Source of the DNA: Brevibacterium sp. CCUG 69071
Lineage (GTDB): Bacteria; Actinomycetota; Actinomycetes; Actinomycetales; Brevibacteriaceae
Assembly: GCF_021023135.1 (NCBI RefSeq)
Contig: NZ_PGFV01000002.1
Span: forward strand, 744,001 to 808,000
Reading direction: 5' to 3'
Length of the DNA stretch: 64,000 bases
Position 1 is the stretch's first letter. Every line of letters begins with the position of its first letter. The notes under the pieces were generated by a model. It saw only the letters and a program-made list of their open reading frames with translations, made no database searches and was not told the origin of the DNA. A program made the position numbers and the translations under genes. Shown here piece by piece: positions 33,632 to 41,901 of this stretch.

Positions 33632-34831
33632 TCAGTTCGCGAAGGCGTTGATTCCGGTCAGGGAGCGGCCGAGGGTGAGCTGGTGGACCTCGTGGGTGCC
33701 CTCGTAGGTGAGCACGGTCTCGAGGTTGACCGCGTGACGCAGCGGCGGGTACTCACTCGTGATGCCTGAACCGCCGAACAGGGCGCGCAGGTCACGGCAG
33801 ACATTCATCGCGGTGTCGACGTTGACCATCTTGCCGAGGCTGATCTGCTCGGGACGCACACCCTTCTCCGAGTCCTTGAGCTTGCCCAGGTGAGCGGCGA
33901 GCAGGGTGATCTGCGAGTACTGGCCGAAGGCTTTCGCGAGCTTCTGCTGGCTGATCTGGAATGAGGACAGCGGACGGTCGAACTGGATTCGGGTGCCGGT
34001 GTACTCGAGGGCCGAGAGCAGAGCGTCGCGGGCGGCACCGGTGACGCCGAAGACGATGCCGTAGCGGGCCTCGGACAGGCAGGACAGCGGCCCCTTGAGT
34101 CCCTTGGCCTCGGGCAGCATCGCATCTTCGGGCAGGCGGACGTTGTCGAGGACGATCTCACCGGTGATCGAGGCCCGCAGGGAGATCTTGCGGTGGATCT
34201 CCGGGGTCTGCACGCCGGGCGTATCGCTGGGCACGACGAAGCCGCGCACGATCTGCTTGCCCTTGTCATCGGTCTCCTCGATCTTGGCCCAGACGACTAT
34301 GACGTCGGAGACCGGGGAGTTCGTGATCCACATCTTCGATCCGTTGAGGATCCAGTCGGTCCCGTCCTTCTTCGCCGTGGTCTTCATCCCGGAGGGGTCG
34401 GAGCCGACATCGGGTTCGGTCAGACCGAAGCAGCCGATGGCTTTGCCGGCGGCCATCTTCGGCAGCCATTCCTCTTTCTGGGCTTCGGAACCGAAGTGGT
34501 GGATGGCGAACATCGCCAGGGAGCCCTGGACGGAGACGAGGGAGCGCAGACCGGAGTCGATGGCTTCGAGCTCACGGCAGGCCAGTCCGTACTGGGTGGC
34601 GGTGGAGCCGCCGCAGCCGTAGCCCTCGAGGTGCATGCCGAGGAGGCCGAGTTCGCCGAGTCCTTCGGCGAGTTCGCGGGCGGGGATGGTCGATTCGAGG
34701 AAGTAGTCGCCGATCTTCTCACGGACGTTCTCGTCCAGCCACTTCTTCACGATCGATGCGAACTCGAGGTCGTCGGGTTCGAAGACCGAATCCAGTCCCA
34801 GGATGTCATCGGGGCTCAGCGCCTTACTCAT
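33632..34831 (-). CDS. Acyl-CoA dehydrogenase, glutaryl-CoA dehydrogenase-like
   Basis: This 399-residue flavoprotein dehydrogenase oxidises acyl-CoA and passes electrons to ETF. It shows CFGLTEPDVGSDPSGMKT, the FAD-binding WITNSPVSD, FDRPLSSFQISQQKLA, and the active-site Glu in LTYEGTHEVHQLTLG. The pattern ELEAIDSGLRSLVSVQGSL and the position of the Glu resemble glutaryl-CoA dehydrogenase, the lysine-degradation enzyme that also decarboxylates. Substrate assignment is likely but not certain. ATG at 34831 follows GAGAGAGG; a longer upstream frame is unlikely. It stands alone, without glutarate genes nearby. Confidence 0.9.
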   Translation of the reverse strand: MSKALSPDDILGLDSVFEPDDLEFASIVKKWLDENVREKIGDYFLESTIPARELAEGLGELGLLGMHLEGYGCGGSTATQYGLACRELEAIDSGLRSLVSVQGSLAMFAIHHFGSEAQKEEWLPKMAAGKAIGCFGLTEPDVGSDPSGMKTTAKKDGTDWILNGSKMWITNSPVSDVIVVWAKIEETDDKGKQIVRGFVVPSDTPGVQTPEIHRKISLRASITGEIVLDNVRLPEDAMLPEAKGLKGPLSCLSEARYGIVFGVTGAARDALLSALEYTGTRIQFDRPLSSFQISQQKLAKAFGQYSQITLLAAHLGKLKDSEKGVRPEQISLGKMVNVDTAMNVCRDLRALFGGSGITSEYPPLRHAVNLETVLTYEGTHEVHQLTLGRSLTGINAFAN

Positions 34832-34936
34832 AAAAACCTCTCTCGCCGTCGAATCGGATTTCACGCCCACCGTATCGCTGTTCAGCAGGAGGACTGTCGA
34901 GTCATTTCCCAGAGAACTTTGGCATCATCGGTAGGC

Positions 34937-36163
34937 GTGAGCAAACGTAGAATCATTGTAGTCGGCTCGACCGGATCGGTCGGCACGCAGGCCCTCGACG
35001 TCCTCTCCGAACACCGAGAGACCTACGAGATCGTCGGTCTCGCCGCCGGCACCCAGCTCGACCTGCTCCTGACCCAGGCCCTCGACTTCGCGGTGCCCGT
35101 CATCGGACTGACCACCGCGCCGGCCGGGGGAGAGGCCGAGATCCGGCAGCGGCTGAGTGAGCTGGCGGCCCAGCGGGGCATCGCCGATCCCGTCGAAGAG
35201 ATCCGACTCGGGGACAATGCCGCCGAGGCGGTCGCTGGGAACGACTGCGACATGGTCCTCAACGCGGTGACCGGGGCCGTCGGTCTCGGTGCGACCTTGG
35301 CCGCCCTCGAGCGAGGCTCCGACGTGGCCCTGGCGAACAAGGAATCCCTCATCATCGGCGGCTCCATCGTCCTCGACGCCGCCGCCCGCAGCGGCGCCCG
35401 ACTCGTGCCCGTCGACGGGGAGCATTCGGCCATCGCCCAGGCTCTGCGCTCCGGGACCCACGGCGAGGTCAGCAAGCTCATCATCACCGCCTCCGGCGGG
35501 CCCTTCCGCGGGATGACCCGTGACGCCCTGCGCCGAGTCACCCCGGCCCAGGCGCTCAAACATCCGACCTGGTCGATGGGCTCGATGATCACCATCAACT
35601 CCGCGACCCTGGTGAATAAGGGCCTCGAAGTCATCGAGGCGCACCTGCTCTTCGGCATCGACTTCGACCACATCGAGGTCGTCGTCCACCCGCAGTCCCA
35701 CGTCCAGTCGATGGTCGAGTTCAGCGATTCCTCGACACTGGCCCAGATCGCGCCCCCGGACATGCGACTGCCGATCTCCTATGCCCTGGGTACCCAGTCC
35801 GACGGTTCGACTCGCCGGCTGGCCTCGGGCGCGGTGGCCAACAACTGGGGTCAGCCCATGCACTGGTCCTTCGAACCGGTCAACCATATGGCCTTCCCGG
35901 CACTCGGCCTGGCCATCGAGGCGGGCCGCCGTGGCCGGAGCTTCCCTGCCGTGTTCAACGCCGCCAACGAGGTCCTCGTCGAGGCCTTCGTCAGTGGAGA
36001 GCTGTCTTTCACCGGAATCGACGACGGACTGGCCCAAGCTCTCGCCGCCCACACGCCTGCGGATGAGCACACCGTGGACACGGTGCTCGCCGCCGATGCG
36101 TGGGCGCGTGAGTTCGCCCGCGAATATGCGACCTCCCACGCACCGCAGGCGGCGGGGGTCTGA
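34937..36163 (+). CDS. dxr: 1-deoxy-D-xylulose 5-phosphate reductoisomerase
   Basis: This 408-residue enzyme makes MEP, the committed step of the non-mevalonate isoprenoid pathway. The NADPH motif GSTGSVGTQALDVL, ALANKESLIIGG, VPVDGEHSAIAQAL and the metal/substrate region ITASGGPFRGM and KHPTWSMG are all present. GTG at 34937 gives the normal N-terminus. The rip gene follows after one base. Confidence 0.96.
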   Translation: MSKRRIIVVGSTGSVGTQALDVLSEHRETYEIVGLAAGTQLDLLLTQALDFAVPVIGLTTAPAGGEAEIRQRLSELAAQRGIADPVEEIRLGDNAAEAVAGNDCDMVLNAVTGAVGLGATLAALERGSDVALANKESLIIGGSIVLDAAARSGARLVPVDGEHSAIAQALRSGTHGEVSKLIITASGGPFRGMTRDALRRVTPAQALKHPTWSMGSMITINSATLVNKGLEVIEAHLLFGIDFDHIEVVVHPQSHVQSMVEFSDSSTLAQIAPPDMRLPISYALGTQSDGSTRRLASGAVANNWGQPMHWSFEPVNHMAFPALGLAIEAGRRGRSFPAVFNAANEVLVEAFVSGELSFTGIDDGLAQALAAHTPADEHTVDTVLAADAWAREFAREYATSHAPQAAGV

Positions 36164-36164
36164 G

Positions 36165-37628
36165 ATGACGGTTCTGCTCTACATCATCGGGATCATCCTG
36201 TTCCTCATCGGCATCTCGATCTCGATCGCCCTTCACGAACTCGGCCACCTGACCCCGGCGAAGCGCTTCGGGGTCAAGGTCACCCACTACATGGTCGGCT
36301 TCGGTCCGACCCTCTTCTCCTTCCGCCGCGGCGAGACCGAATACGGCATCAAGGCACTCCCGCTCGGCGGATTCATCGCCATGCCGGGCATGTACCCGCC
36401 GATCGAGGCGACGAAGCAGTCCCTCGTTCCAGCAGGACGCGCAGGGACGGCCGCAGGCGAGGACTGCGCCCCCGCCGACCCCGCAGACATCACCGCGGAC
36501 GCGCCGAGGCGGGAACGCCGGCAGCGGAAGGGGCGGCTGTTCGAGAACACGATGGCCGATGCCCGCGAGTTCTCGAACCAGGAGATCGAGCCGGGGGAGG
36601 AGCATCGGACCTTCTATGCGCTGAGCATTCCCAAACGCCTCGTCGTCATGTTCTCCGGCCCTCTGGTCAATCTCGTGCTCGGGATCATCATTATGGCGAT
36701 CTCGCTGCTGGGCATCGGCGTGCTCACCCCGACGACGACCGTCGAGACCGTCGTCGAATGCGCCGTGCCCGCCTCGGAGGCCGCGCAGAGGCCCGCCGAT
36801 GCCAAGAACACCTGCCAGGACGACGATCCGCTCACTCCCGCTTGGGAGGCCGGGATCAAGCCGGGCGACGAGATCACTTCGGTCGCCGGGGTGGAGACGG
36901 AGGACTGGGACGAACTGTCCGGAGTGATCAAGGAGCACGCCGGGCAGCGGGTCGAGGTCGACTTCGTCCGCGACGGCCAGGCCCAGTCCGTGACCGTGCC
37001 GATCATCGCCTCCGAACGTCCCCGCGTCGACGATCAGGGACAGCTGATGACCAATCCCGACGGCTCCCCGCAGACCGTGACCGAGGGATTCTTCGGCGTC
37101 GGCCCCGTCCAAGAACATCAGTCGCTGCCGCTCGACCAGTTCCCCGGAGCCGTCTGGGATCAGGTCACCGGGGTCTTCCACGCGATCATCACCCTGCCGG
37201 TCAAACTCGTCGACATCGCCCAGGTGGCCACCGGGGAGAAGGAACGCGACTCCGAAGGCCTCGTCGGAATGGTCGGGGTGGGGCGGATCGCCGGCGAGAT
37301 CGTCTCGACCGACCATCTCGAGATCGTCGAGAAGGCGCAGCTCGGGCTTGGCATGCTCGGCTCGCTGAATATCTTCCTGTTCGCGTTCAACATGATCCCG
37401 CTGCTGCCCCTCGACGGCGGCCACATCGCCGTCGGCCTCTACGAGGGGGCCCGCCGCCAGATCAACAAGTGGCGAGGCCGCGGAAAGATCGGCCCCTTCG
37501 ACACAGCGAAGCTGCTGCCGCTGACCTACGTCGTCATCGGGCTGATGCTGTGCATGACCGCGCTGCTCGTCTACGTCGACCTCGTCAAACCGATCACCCT
37601 CGACGCGATCTTCAACTCCGGCGGGTAG
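36165..37628 (+). CDS. rip: Site-2 membrane metalloprotease (Rip1/RseP family)
   Basis: This 487-residue intramembrane zinc protease cleaves anti-sigma factors and other membrane proteins. The zinc site HELGH is in the first helix (residues 24-28) and the third ligand in NMIPLLPLDGGH near the C-terminus. One PDZ domain (about 225-275) contains AGIKPGDEITSVAG. An insertion of about 60 charged residues, rich in Arg and Glu, lies between the first and second helices (roughly 80-140). dxr-rip-ispG is the usual actinobacterial order, but no ispG follows here. Confidence 0.94.
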   Translation: MTVLLYIIGIILFLIGISISIALHELGHLTPAKRFGVKVTHYMVGFGPTLFSFRRGETEYGIKALPLGGFIAMPGMYPPIEATKQSLVPAGRAGTAAGEDCAPADPADITADAPRRERRQRKGRLFENTMADAREFSNQEIEPGEEHRTFYALSIPKRLVVMFSGPLVNLVLGIIIMAISLLGIGVLTPTTTVETVVECAVPASEAAQRPADAKNTCQDDDPLTPAWEAGIKPGDEITSVAGVETEDWDELSGVIKEHAGQRVEVDFVRDGQAQSVTVPIIASERPRVDDQGQLMTNPDGSPQTVTEGFFGVGPVQEHQSLPLDQFPGAVWDQVTGVFHAIITLPVKLVDIAQVATGEKERDSEGLVGMVGVGRIAGEIVSTDHLEIVEKAQLGLGMLGSLNIFLFAFNMIPLLPLDGGHIAVGLYEGARRQINKWRGRGKIGPFDTAKLLPLTYVVIGLMLCMTALLVYVDLVKPITLDAIFNSGG

Positions 37629-37668
37629 GCCCGGGCCGCCGGGTCAGTCAGGCGCTGAGTCCGTGGGG

Positions 37669-37701
37669 CTGAGCCACGGGCGGGGCCGGTCCGTGGCTCA
37701 G
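37669..37701. terminator. Hairpin between convergent rip and serine hydrolase genes
   Basis: CTGAGCCACGG (37669-37679) pairs with CCGTGGCTCAG (37691-37701) around an 11-base loop. It can serve both converging genes. Confidence 0.6.
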
Positions 37702-37721
37702 TCGCTCAGGTTCTCAGTCGT

Positions 37722-39164
37722 TCAGGCGCTGAGCCCGATCGTCATCACCGCGCCGAGGTGGTCGAGGCTGACAGTGATCGTCGCCGGTGCTCCGGGTCCC
37801 TCACCCCGTCGGTCGTTGCCGTGTCCGTCACTGCCGGGCACCGTGACCGTTCCCTTGAGGGCGGTGACCATGGTGACCTCGGCGGAAGTGAACTCCCGAT
37901 CGAGGCCCTTCTCCGCGGCCCAGGCGGTGAAGCGGGCACGCCGTTCGGTGCGGGGTTCGTCGAGGTCCACGTTCACGGTGAACAGCTCATCGGCGACCGC
38001 CTCGTCGAAGTTGACCACAAGGTTCGCCGCCCGCCGGACCGTCTCGGCCTGGGCCGGGCCGGCGGGGTATCGCGGGGCCGGCACCGAAGTGGTCGTCCGG
38101 CTCAGCTGCAGCTCAGGAGACCCGATGGCACTGGCCCAACCGGCGTCGATGGCATCGGCGACCACGCGCTGGGCCGGATAGTAGGTGGTGTTGCCGAGGA
38201 CGACGATGCTCAGTCCCAGTTCCGGGAACCAGCGCATGTGAGAGCCGAAGCCGGGGTAGCCGCCGGAGTGGCAGATGACCCGACCGAACCGGGAATCGAG
38301 CCGGTTCTCGAGGCCGTACCCGTAGTGCAGGGACTCCGTGTGATGCTCGCTTCTCTGGAGTTCGACGAGCCGGTGGGCCTGCTGATCGTCGGCGAGGATC
38401 CGTGACCACGACCCCGGCGCATAGTCGTCGATGTTCTCGAGAGCATCGAGATGGGCGTTCATCCATGCCCCGAGGTCGCGCACCGTCGAGATCACCCCGC
38501 CGATGGGGGAGAAGACTCCTGGGCCGGTGACCTCGGCCGGGTGCAGCGACCCCTGAGCGTCGATACGGAAGCCGGGGATGAGATCGGGGAAGTCGGCAGG
38601 GTCGAAGCCGGTGCGATTGAGGCCGAGGGGAGTGAGCACCTCGGTGGTGACGATCTCAATGAACGAGCGCCCGGTGACCGCCTCGGCGACGACGCCGAGC
38701 AGGGCATAGCCGAGGTTCGAGTACTCGTAGCCGGTGTCGGCCGGGGCGATGGGGATGGCGCCGCGATGCAGATGGGCGATGAGCTCGGCCGGAGTCATCG
38801 CCTCCACCCGGTCGGCCCACGGGTCGTCCTTCGCGAAACCGGTGCCCATGGTCAGGGCCTGACGGCAGGTGCGATCGGCCACCTCGGTGCCGGCAAGATC
38901 AGGGACGAGCCGCGCGAAGGGCATGTCGAGGTCGAAGCCGTTCGCGGCGAGGAAGCCGATGGCCGTCGCTGTGAACGACTTCGTCATCGAGGCGATGCGG
39001 TAGGGAACGTCAGCGTTCACGGCTCGCGCGGCTTCGCCTCGGCGGAAGACTCCCCAGGCCAGGGACCCGCCCTGATCGATGAGCGCCTGCGCCTGACGGT
39101 CGAGGACCGCGGTCATCGCGTCGATATCGGGCTGGACGAACGGCGTGGACGTCGTATCGCTCAC
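37722..39164 (-). CDS. Serine hydrolase, beta-lactamase/penicillin-binding (class C-like) family
   Basis: This 480-residue hydrolase has the class C/esterase-type motifs: IASMTKSF (Ser-x-x-Lys), YEYSNLGY (Tyr-x-Asn) and CHSGGYPGF as the third box. The core is about 360 residues, and a C-terminal domain of about 120 residues resembles the beta-rich tails of related D-aminopeptidases and esterases. No signal peptide is visible, so a cytosolic esterase or peptidase is more likely than a secreted antibiotic-degrading enzyme. It occupies the position where ispG commonly stands. Confidence 0.87.
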   Translation of the reverse strand: MSDTTSTPFVQPDIDAMTAVLDRQAQALIDQGGSLAWGVFRRGEAARAVNADVPYRIASMTKSFTATAIGFLAANGFDLDMPFARLVPDLAGTEVADRTCRQALTMGTGFAKDDPWADRVEAMTPAELIAHLHRGAIPIAPADTGYEYSNLGYALLGVVAEAVTGRSFIEIVTTEVLTPLGLNRTGFDPADFPDLIPGFRIDAQGSLHPAEVTGPGVFSPIGGVISTVRDLGAWMNAHLDALENIDDYAPGSWSRILADDQQAHRLVELQRSEHHTESLHYGYGLENRLDSRFGRVICHSGGYPGFGSHMRWFPELGLSIVVLGNTTYYPAQRVVADAIDAGWASAIGSPELQLSRTTTSVPAPRYPAGPAQAETVRRAANLVVNFDEAVADELFTVNVDLDEPRTERRARFTAWAAEKGLDREFTSAEVTMVTALKGTVTVPGSDGHGNDRRGEGPGAPATITVSLDHLGAVMTIGLSA

Positions 39165-39289
39165 TGAAGTCTCCTTCGGGCCGGTGACAGGACACCTTCA
39201 CATTACCCGGCATTGGGACTTGGGCCGGGCCGGGCCTTCGTGCAGAAATCGGGCCGGGGTCCCAGCACCGAGGAGGTGGTCGGAAGTCC

Positions 39290-39295
39290 TACAAT
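39290..39295 (+). promoter_or_regulatory. -10 box TACAAT for the acetyltransferase gene
   Basis: TACAAT lies 72 bp before the chosen GTG at 39368 in the divergent gap. Confidence 0.4.
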
Positions 39296-39367
39296 ATGAG
39301 TGGCCTGCGCAATACGGTCGACGGTCAGCGAAGATGGCTGGTCAGCAGGAGAAATGAGGGAACAAGG

Positions 39368-40246
39368 GTGCTGAGGCTGGGCCGGATGGGTCACCAACAC
39401 ACGACGTGGCTGAAGAGTCAGCTCGCACTCAACCCCTGTGAGAACGTGTACCTCATCTCGCTGCTCGAGGTCACCGGCACCGCGCAGCTGAACTCGCCGG
39501 CGGGAACCCTCTACGGAGTCTTCGACGGGGACCGACCCGTCGCCGCCTACTGGGTCGGCGGAAACATCATCCCGGTCACCGCGAGCCCGGGAACCAACCA
39601 GGTGCTCGCCGAAATGCTCAATGCCGATGGTCGCTATTCGTGCTCACTGATCGGGGACCGGACGATCATCCTCGACCTGCAGAGCCGACTGAACTGGGGT
39701 CGCGCCCGGGGTGTGCGGGAACGTCAGCCGCTGCTCGCAATCAGCTCCGACCCCGTGGTCGAACCTGACGAGGCGGTGGTGCGGGCGACTCTTGATGATC
39801 TGCACACGATCTATCCCGCCAGCATCGACATGTTCACCAAGGAGGTCGGGTTCTCCCCGATCGAGGATGGCGAGTCGAACTTCCTCGCCCGGGTGCGCGG
39901 CATTATCCGCGGCAAGAACTGCTACGCCAGGATCTCCGACACCCTGCCTCAGGGCGGTCCGGTGCCCCGCTGGCCGGCGACCGACCGGGATGAGCAGGTT
40001 CTGTTCAAGGCCGACATCGGCATCCGCGCTCGCCGCATCGTCCAGGTGCAGGGAGTCTGGGTCCACCCCGAGGTCAGGATGCAGGGGCTCGGGGCCGCTG
40101 GGATGGCCGCAGTGGTCAAGCGGACTCGCGACAAGGGGCACACGACCGTGAGCCTCTACGCCAACGACTACAACGAGGCGGCCCTGCGCATGTACTCCCG
40201 CGTCGGCTTCGAACAGGTCGGCACCTTCGCGACCGTGATGTACTGA
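39368..40246 (+). CDS. GNAT acetyltransferase with DUF4081-like N-terminus
   Basis: This protein of about 292 residues begins MLRLGRMGHQHTTWLKSQL, as in the actinobacterial family with an N-terminal DUF4081-type domain that usually sits between ispG and proS. The C-terminal GNAT core shows VQVQGVWVHPEVRMQGLGAAG, the acetyl-CoA-binding segment, and AALRMYSRVGFEQVG. The substrate is unknown. GTG at 39368 with an upstream purine-rich stretch is preferred; ATG at 39296 is an alternative. Confidence 0.87.
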   Translation: MLRLGRMGHQHTTWLKSQLALNPCENVYLISLLEVTGTAQLNSPAGTLYGVFDGDRPVAAYWVGGNIIPVTASPGTNQVLAEMLNADGRYSCSLIGDRTIILDLQSRLNWGRARGVRERQPLLAISSDPVVEPDEAVVRATLDDLHTIYPASIDMFTKEVGFSPIEDGESNFLARVRGIIRGKNCYARISDTLPQGGPVPRWPATDRDEQVLFKADIGIRARRIVQVQGVWVHPEVRMQGLGAAGMAAVVKRTRDKGHTTVSLYANDYNEAALRMYSRVGFEQVGTFATVMY

Positions 40247-40300
40247 GCCTGAACCGGCCCTTGTGCGGGCCTGTGCGGCGCAGTGCTGTCCTGTGCGGCG

Positions 40301-40368
40301 CAACCGCGCGCCAGAAGTCCCCTTGCAGCGGACTAGTCCGCTACGCAGGGACTTCTGGCAAGCGGTCG
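40301..40368. repeat. Dispersed 68-bp palindrome, family B copy 2
   Basis: It shares CAACCGC, GCCAGAAG, the central GGACTAGTCC and CTTCTGGC with copy 1, is symmetric about 40334/40335 and has the same length. Several changes keep pairing (AGTCCC with GGGACT, where copy 1 has AGACC with GGTCT). It also lies between convergent genes. Confidence 0.82.
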
Positions 40369-40385
40369 CGGGCTGGCAGGGACTT

Positions 40386-40416
40386 CTGAGGCGTTGATGC
40401 GCTGGTGGCGCCTCAG
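40386..40416 (-). terminator. Hairpin directly after the S4 gene
   Basis: CTGAGGCG (40386-40393) pairs with CGCCTCAG (40409-40416), one base beyond the stop of the S4-domain gene. Confidence 0.5.
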
Positions 40417-40417
40417 G

Positions 40418-40840
40418 TCAGGGGCGCTTGCGGTCGCGGTTCGTCGGCTTGGCCAGATCGCCGAGGAACTTCTCCATCTCGCGGCGGTCCTTCTTCGTCG
40501 GCCGCCCCAGCCCTTTGTCCCGACGAGGGACGAACCCGCGCAGAGCCGGATCCGGCGGGGGAGTGAGATCCTCATAGCACTGCACCGCGATCGAGGCCTG
40601 CCTGCGCGTTGGGATGAAGCCGGTGATCTTCCAGATGAACTCGGAGCCGGCCTTGCGGACTCGGACCTCCTGACCGATCGTGATCTTCTGGGCGGCCTTG
40701 ATCCGCTGCCCGTCGACCTGCACATGCCCGCCCCGGCAGGCCTGGGTGGCGAGATTGCGGGTCTTGAACATGCGGGTCGTCCACAGCCACACGTCGATGC
40801 GCATGTGCCGGTTCGGCGACCGGTCGATCTCCTCGGTCAC
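40418..40840 (-). CDS. S4-domain RNA-binding protein (Hsp15-like)
   Basis: This 140-residue protein has an S4 RNA-binding domain, MRIDVWLWTTRMFKTRNLATQ with VDGQRIKAAQKITIGQ, as in Hsp15/HslR, which binds stalled 50S-nascent chain complexes. A basic C-terminal tail (RDKGLGRPTKKDRRE and KPTNRDRKRP) matches the wider family. Its start overlaps the upstream nrtR-like gene by 4 bp (ATGA), so they form one operon. The exact role is not known. Confidence 0.9.
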   Translation of the reverse strand: MTEEIDRSPNRHMRIDVWLWTTRMFKTRNLATQACRGGHVQVDGQRIKAAQKITIGQEVRVRKAGSEFIWKITGFIPTRRQASIAVQCYEDLTPPPDPALRGFVPRRDKGLGRPTKKDRREMEKFLGDLAKPTNRDRKRP

Positions 40841-41661
40841 TGCGGACCTTCGGTTCCGGTGCGGGTGGTCTCTGCGCCGGCAGCGGCGGTGCCCCCGCCG
40901 CCGGTGAAGTCGGTACTGGTGAAGTCGGTGCTGCGCAGCGCGAGCTCGGAGCGGCGGCTGAAGGTCTGGGCCGGGCGTCCGCGTCCCTGGCTCACGGCCT
41001 GGCCGGTCGGTTCGAGCAGCGGCAGCATGGTGCGGCGGAAGGTATCGGCTTGTAGGTGTTCGCCGGCGACGATCTCATGGAGTTCGCGCAGCTGGCGCAG
41101 CGAGAACTCCGACTCGAGCAGGCCGAAAGGGTCCGGGGTGCGCTCATGTAGGGAACGCAGGCGGTGCACGGCGACGCGGACGATCTCCTGATGCTCCCAG
41201 CTGAGCTCCTGGACCGAGTGCACGGGCACGAGCTTCCGCCGGACCGCCTCGGCGTCGGTGGAATTGGCCGACGCTGACGCGCCGTCTGGCCCCGAGGCAC
41301 CGACGGTCGCCCCCGCGGAATCCTGGGTGCCCACATCGGCGAGGCCGACGTCGTTCGTCGAGAGCACATCGAGGTGGGCCACGGAGATCACCCACCCGCG
41401 ATCATCACGGTCCGGCTGGTCGAAGACGTGCAGCTGCACGGGGGCCCGGTCGATCAGCCGGGCCTTCTCGCGCAGGCACCGGGCGACCGCCTCGGCGAGG
41501 CGCTCCTGCGGGCGGAGGATCGACCCGGGCAGCTGCCATACACCGTCGCCTGGGTGGGTGAGGAGAACATGCAGGCCGCGTTCGGGAACGGGGCAGAGGA
41601 CCGCGGTGTCGACCGCGACCGAGGGCCGCGGGAACTGCGTGAGTTGGTTGGATTCAGGCAT
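40837..41661 (-). CDS. NrtR-like Nudix-related transcriptional regulator
   Basis: This protein of about 274 residues has an N-terminal Nudix fold followed by a winged helix, the architecture of NrtR regulators of NAD or pentose metabolism. The Nudix box is degenerate: SILRPQERLAEAVARCLREK lacks the catalytic glutamate pair, as in regulators that bind ADP-ribose but do not cut it. The winged helix contains FSLRQLRELHEIVAG and DTFRRTMLPLLEPTG, then GRPAQTFSRRSEL. An insertion rich in Gly, Ala, Ser and Asp (about residues 100-130) breaks the Nudix domain. No NAD genes lie nearby. Start 41661 is chosen; 41721 is possible. Confidence 0.82.
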   Translation of the reverse strand: MPESNQLTQFPRPSVAVDTAVLCPVPERGLHVLLTHPGDGVWQLPGSILRPQERLAEAVARCLREKARLIDRAPVQLHVFDQPDRDDRGWVISVAHLDVLSTNDVGLADVGTQDSAGATVGASGPDGASASANSTDAEAVRRKLVPVHSVQELSWEHQEIVRVAVHRLRSLHERTPDPFGLLESEFSLRQLRELHEIVAGEHLQADTFRRTMLPLLEPTGQAVSQGRGRPAQTFSRRSELALRSTDFTSTDFTGGGGTAAAGAETTRTGTEGPQ

Positions 41662-41751
41662 GCTCTTCGTGTTGGTCGTCGTGTTGGTGTGCGGAACTGG
41701 ACGGTGTATCGGGTGGTGCATCTGGCGCTGCTTCGGGGTGGTGCTGGCTCC

Positions 41752-41757
41752 AGTCTA
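41752..41757 (-). promoter_or_regulatory. -10 box TAGACT for the nrtR-like gene
   Basis: The minus strand reads TAGACT with TTCGTC 17 bp upstream. It would drive the regulator-S4 operon. Confidence 0.45.
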
Positions 41758-41901
41758 ATTCTCTTGCCCGAGGTGACGAATCCGCGGTGACGAGAGCACG
41801 CGTGCCGCAGCACCGACAGCACCCCTCCCGCGGGTTACCGCGGGCGCGCCCGCGTGAGATAGTGTTCGATCTGAGTCCTGACGAGTTGAGGAGAAACACC
41901 C

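Noticed and set aside
37722-39164. Acquired beta-lactamase resistance gene
   Set aside because: There is no signal peptide, composition is like its neighbours, and the C-terminal domain is esterase/peptidase-like. The motif set alone does not show antibiotic hydrolysis.
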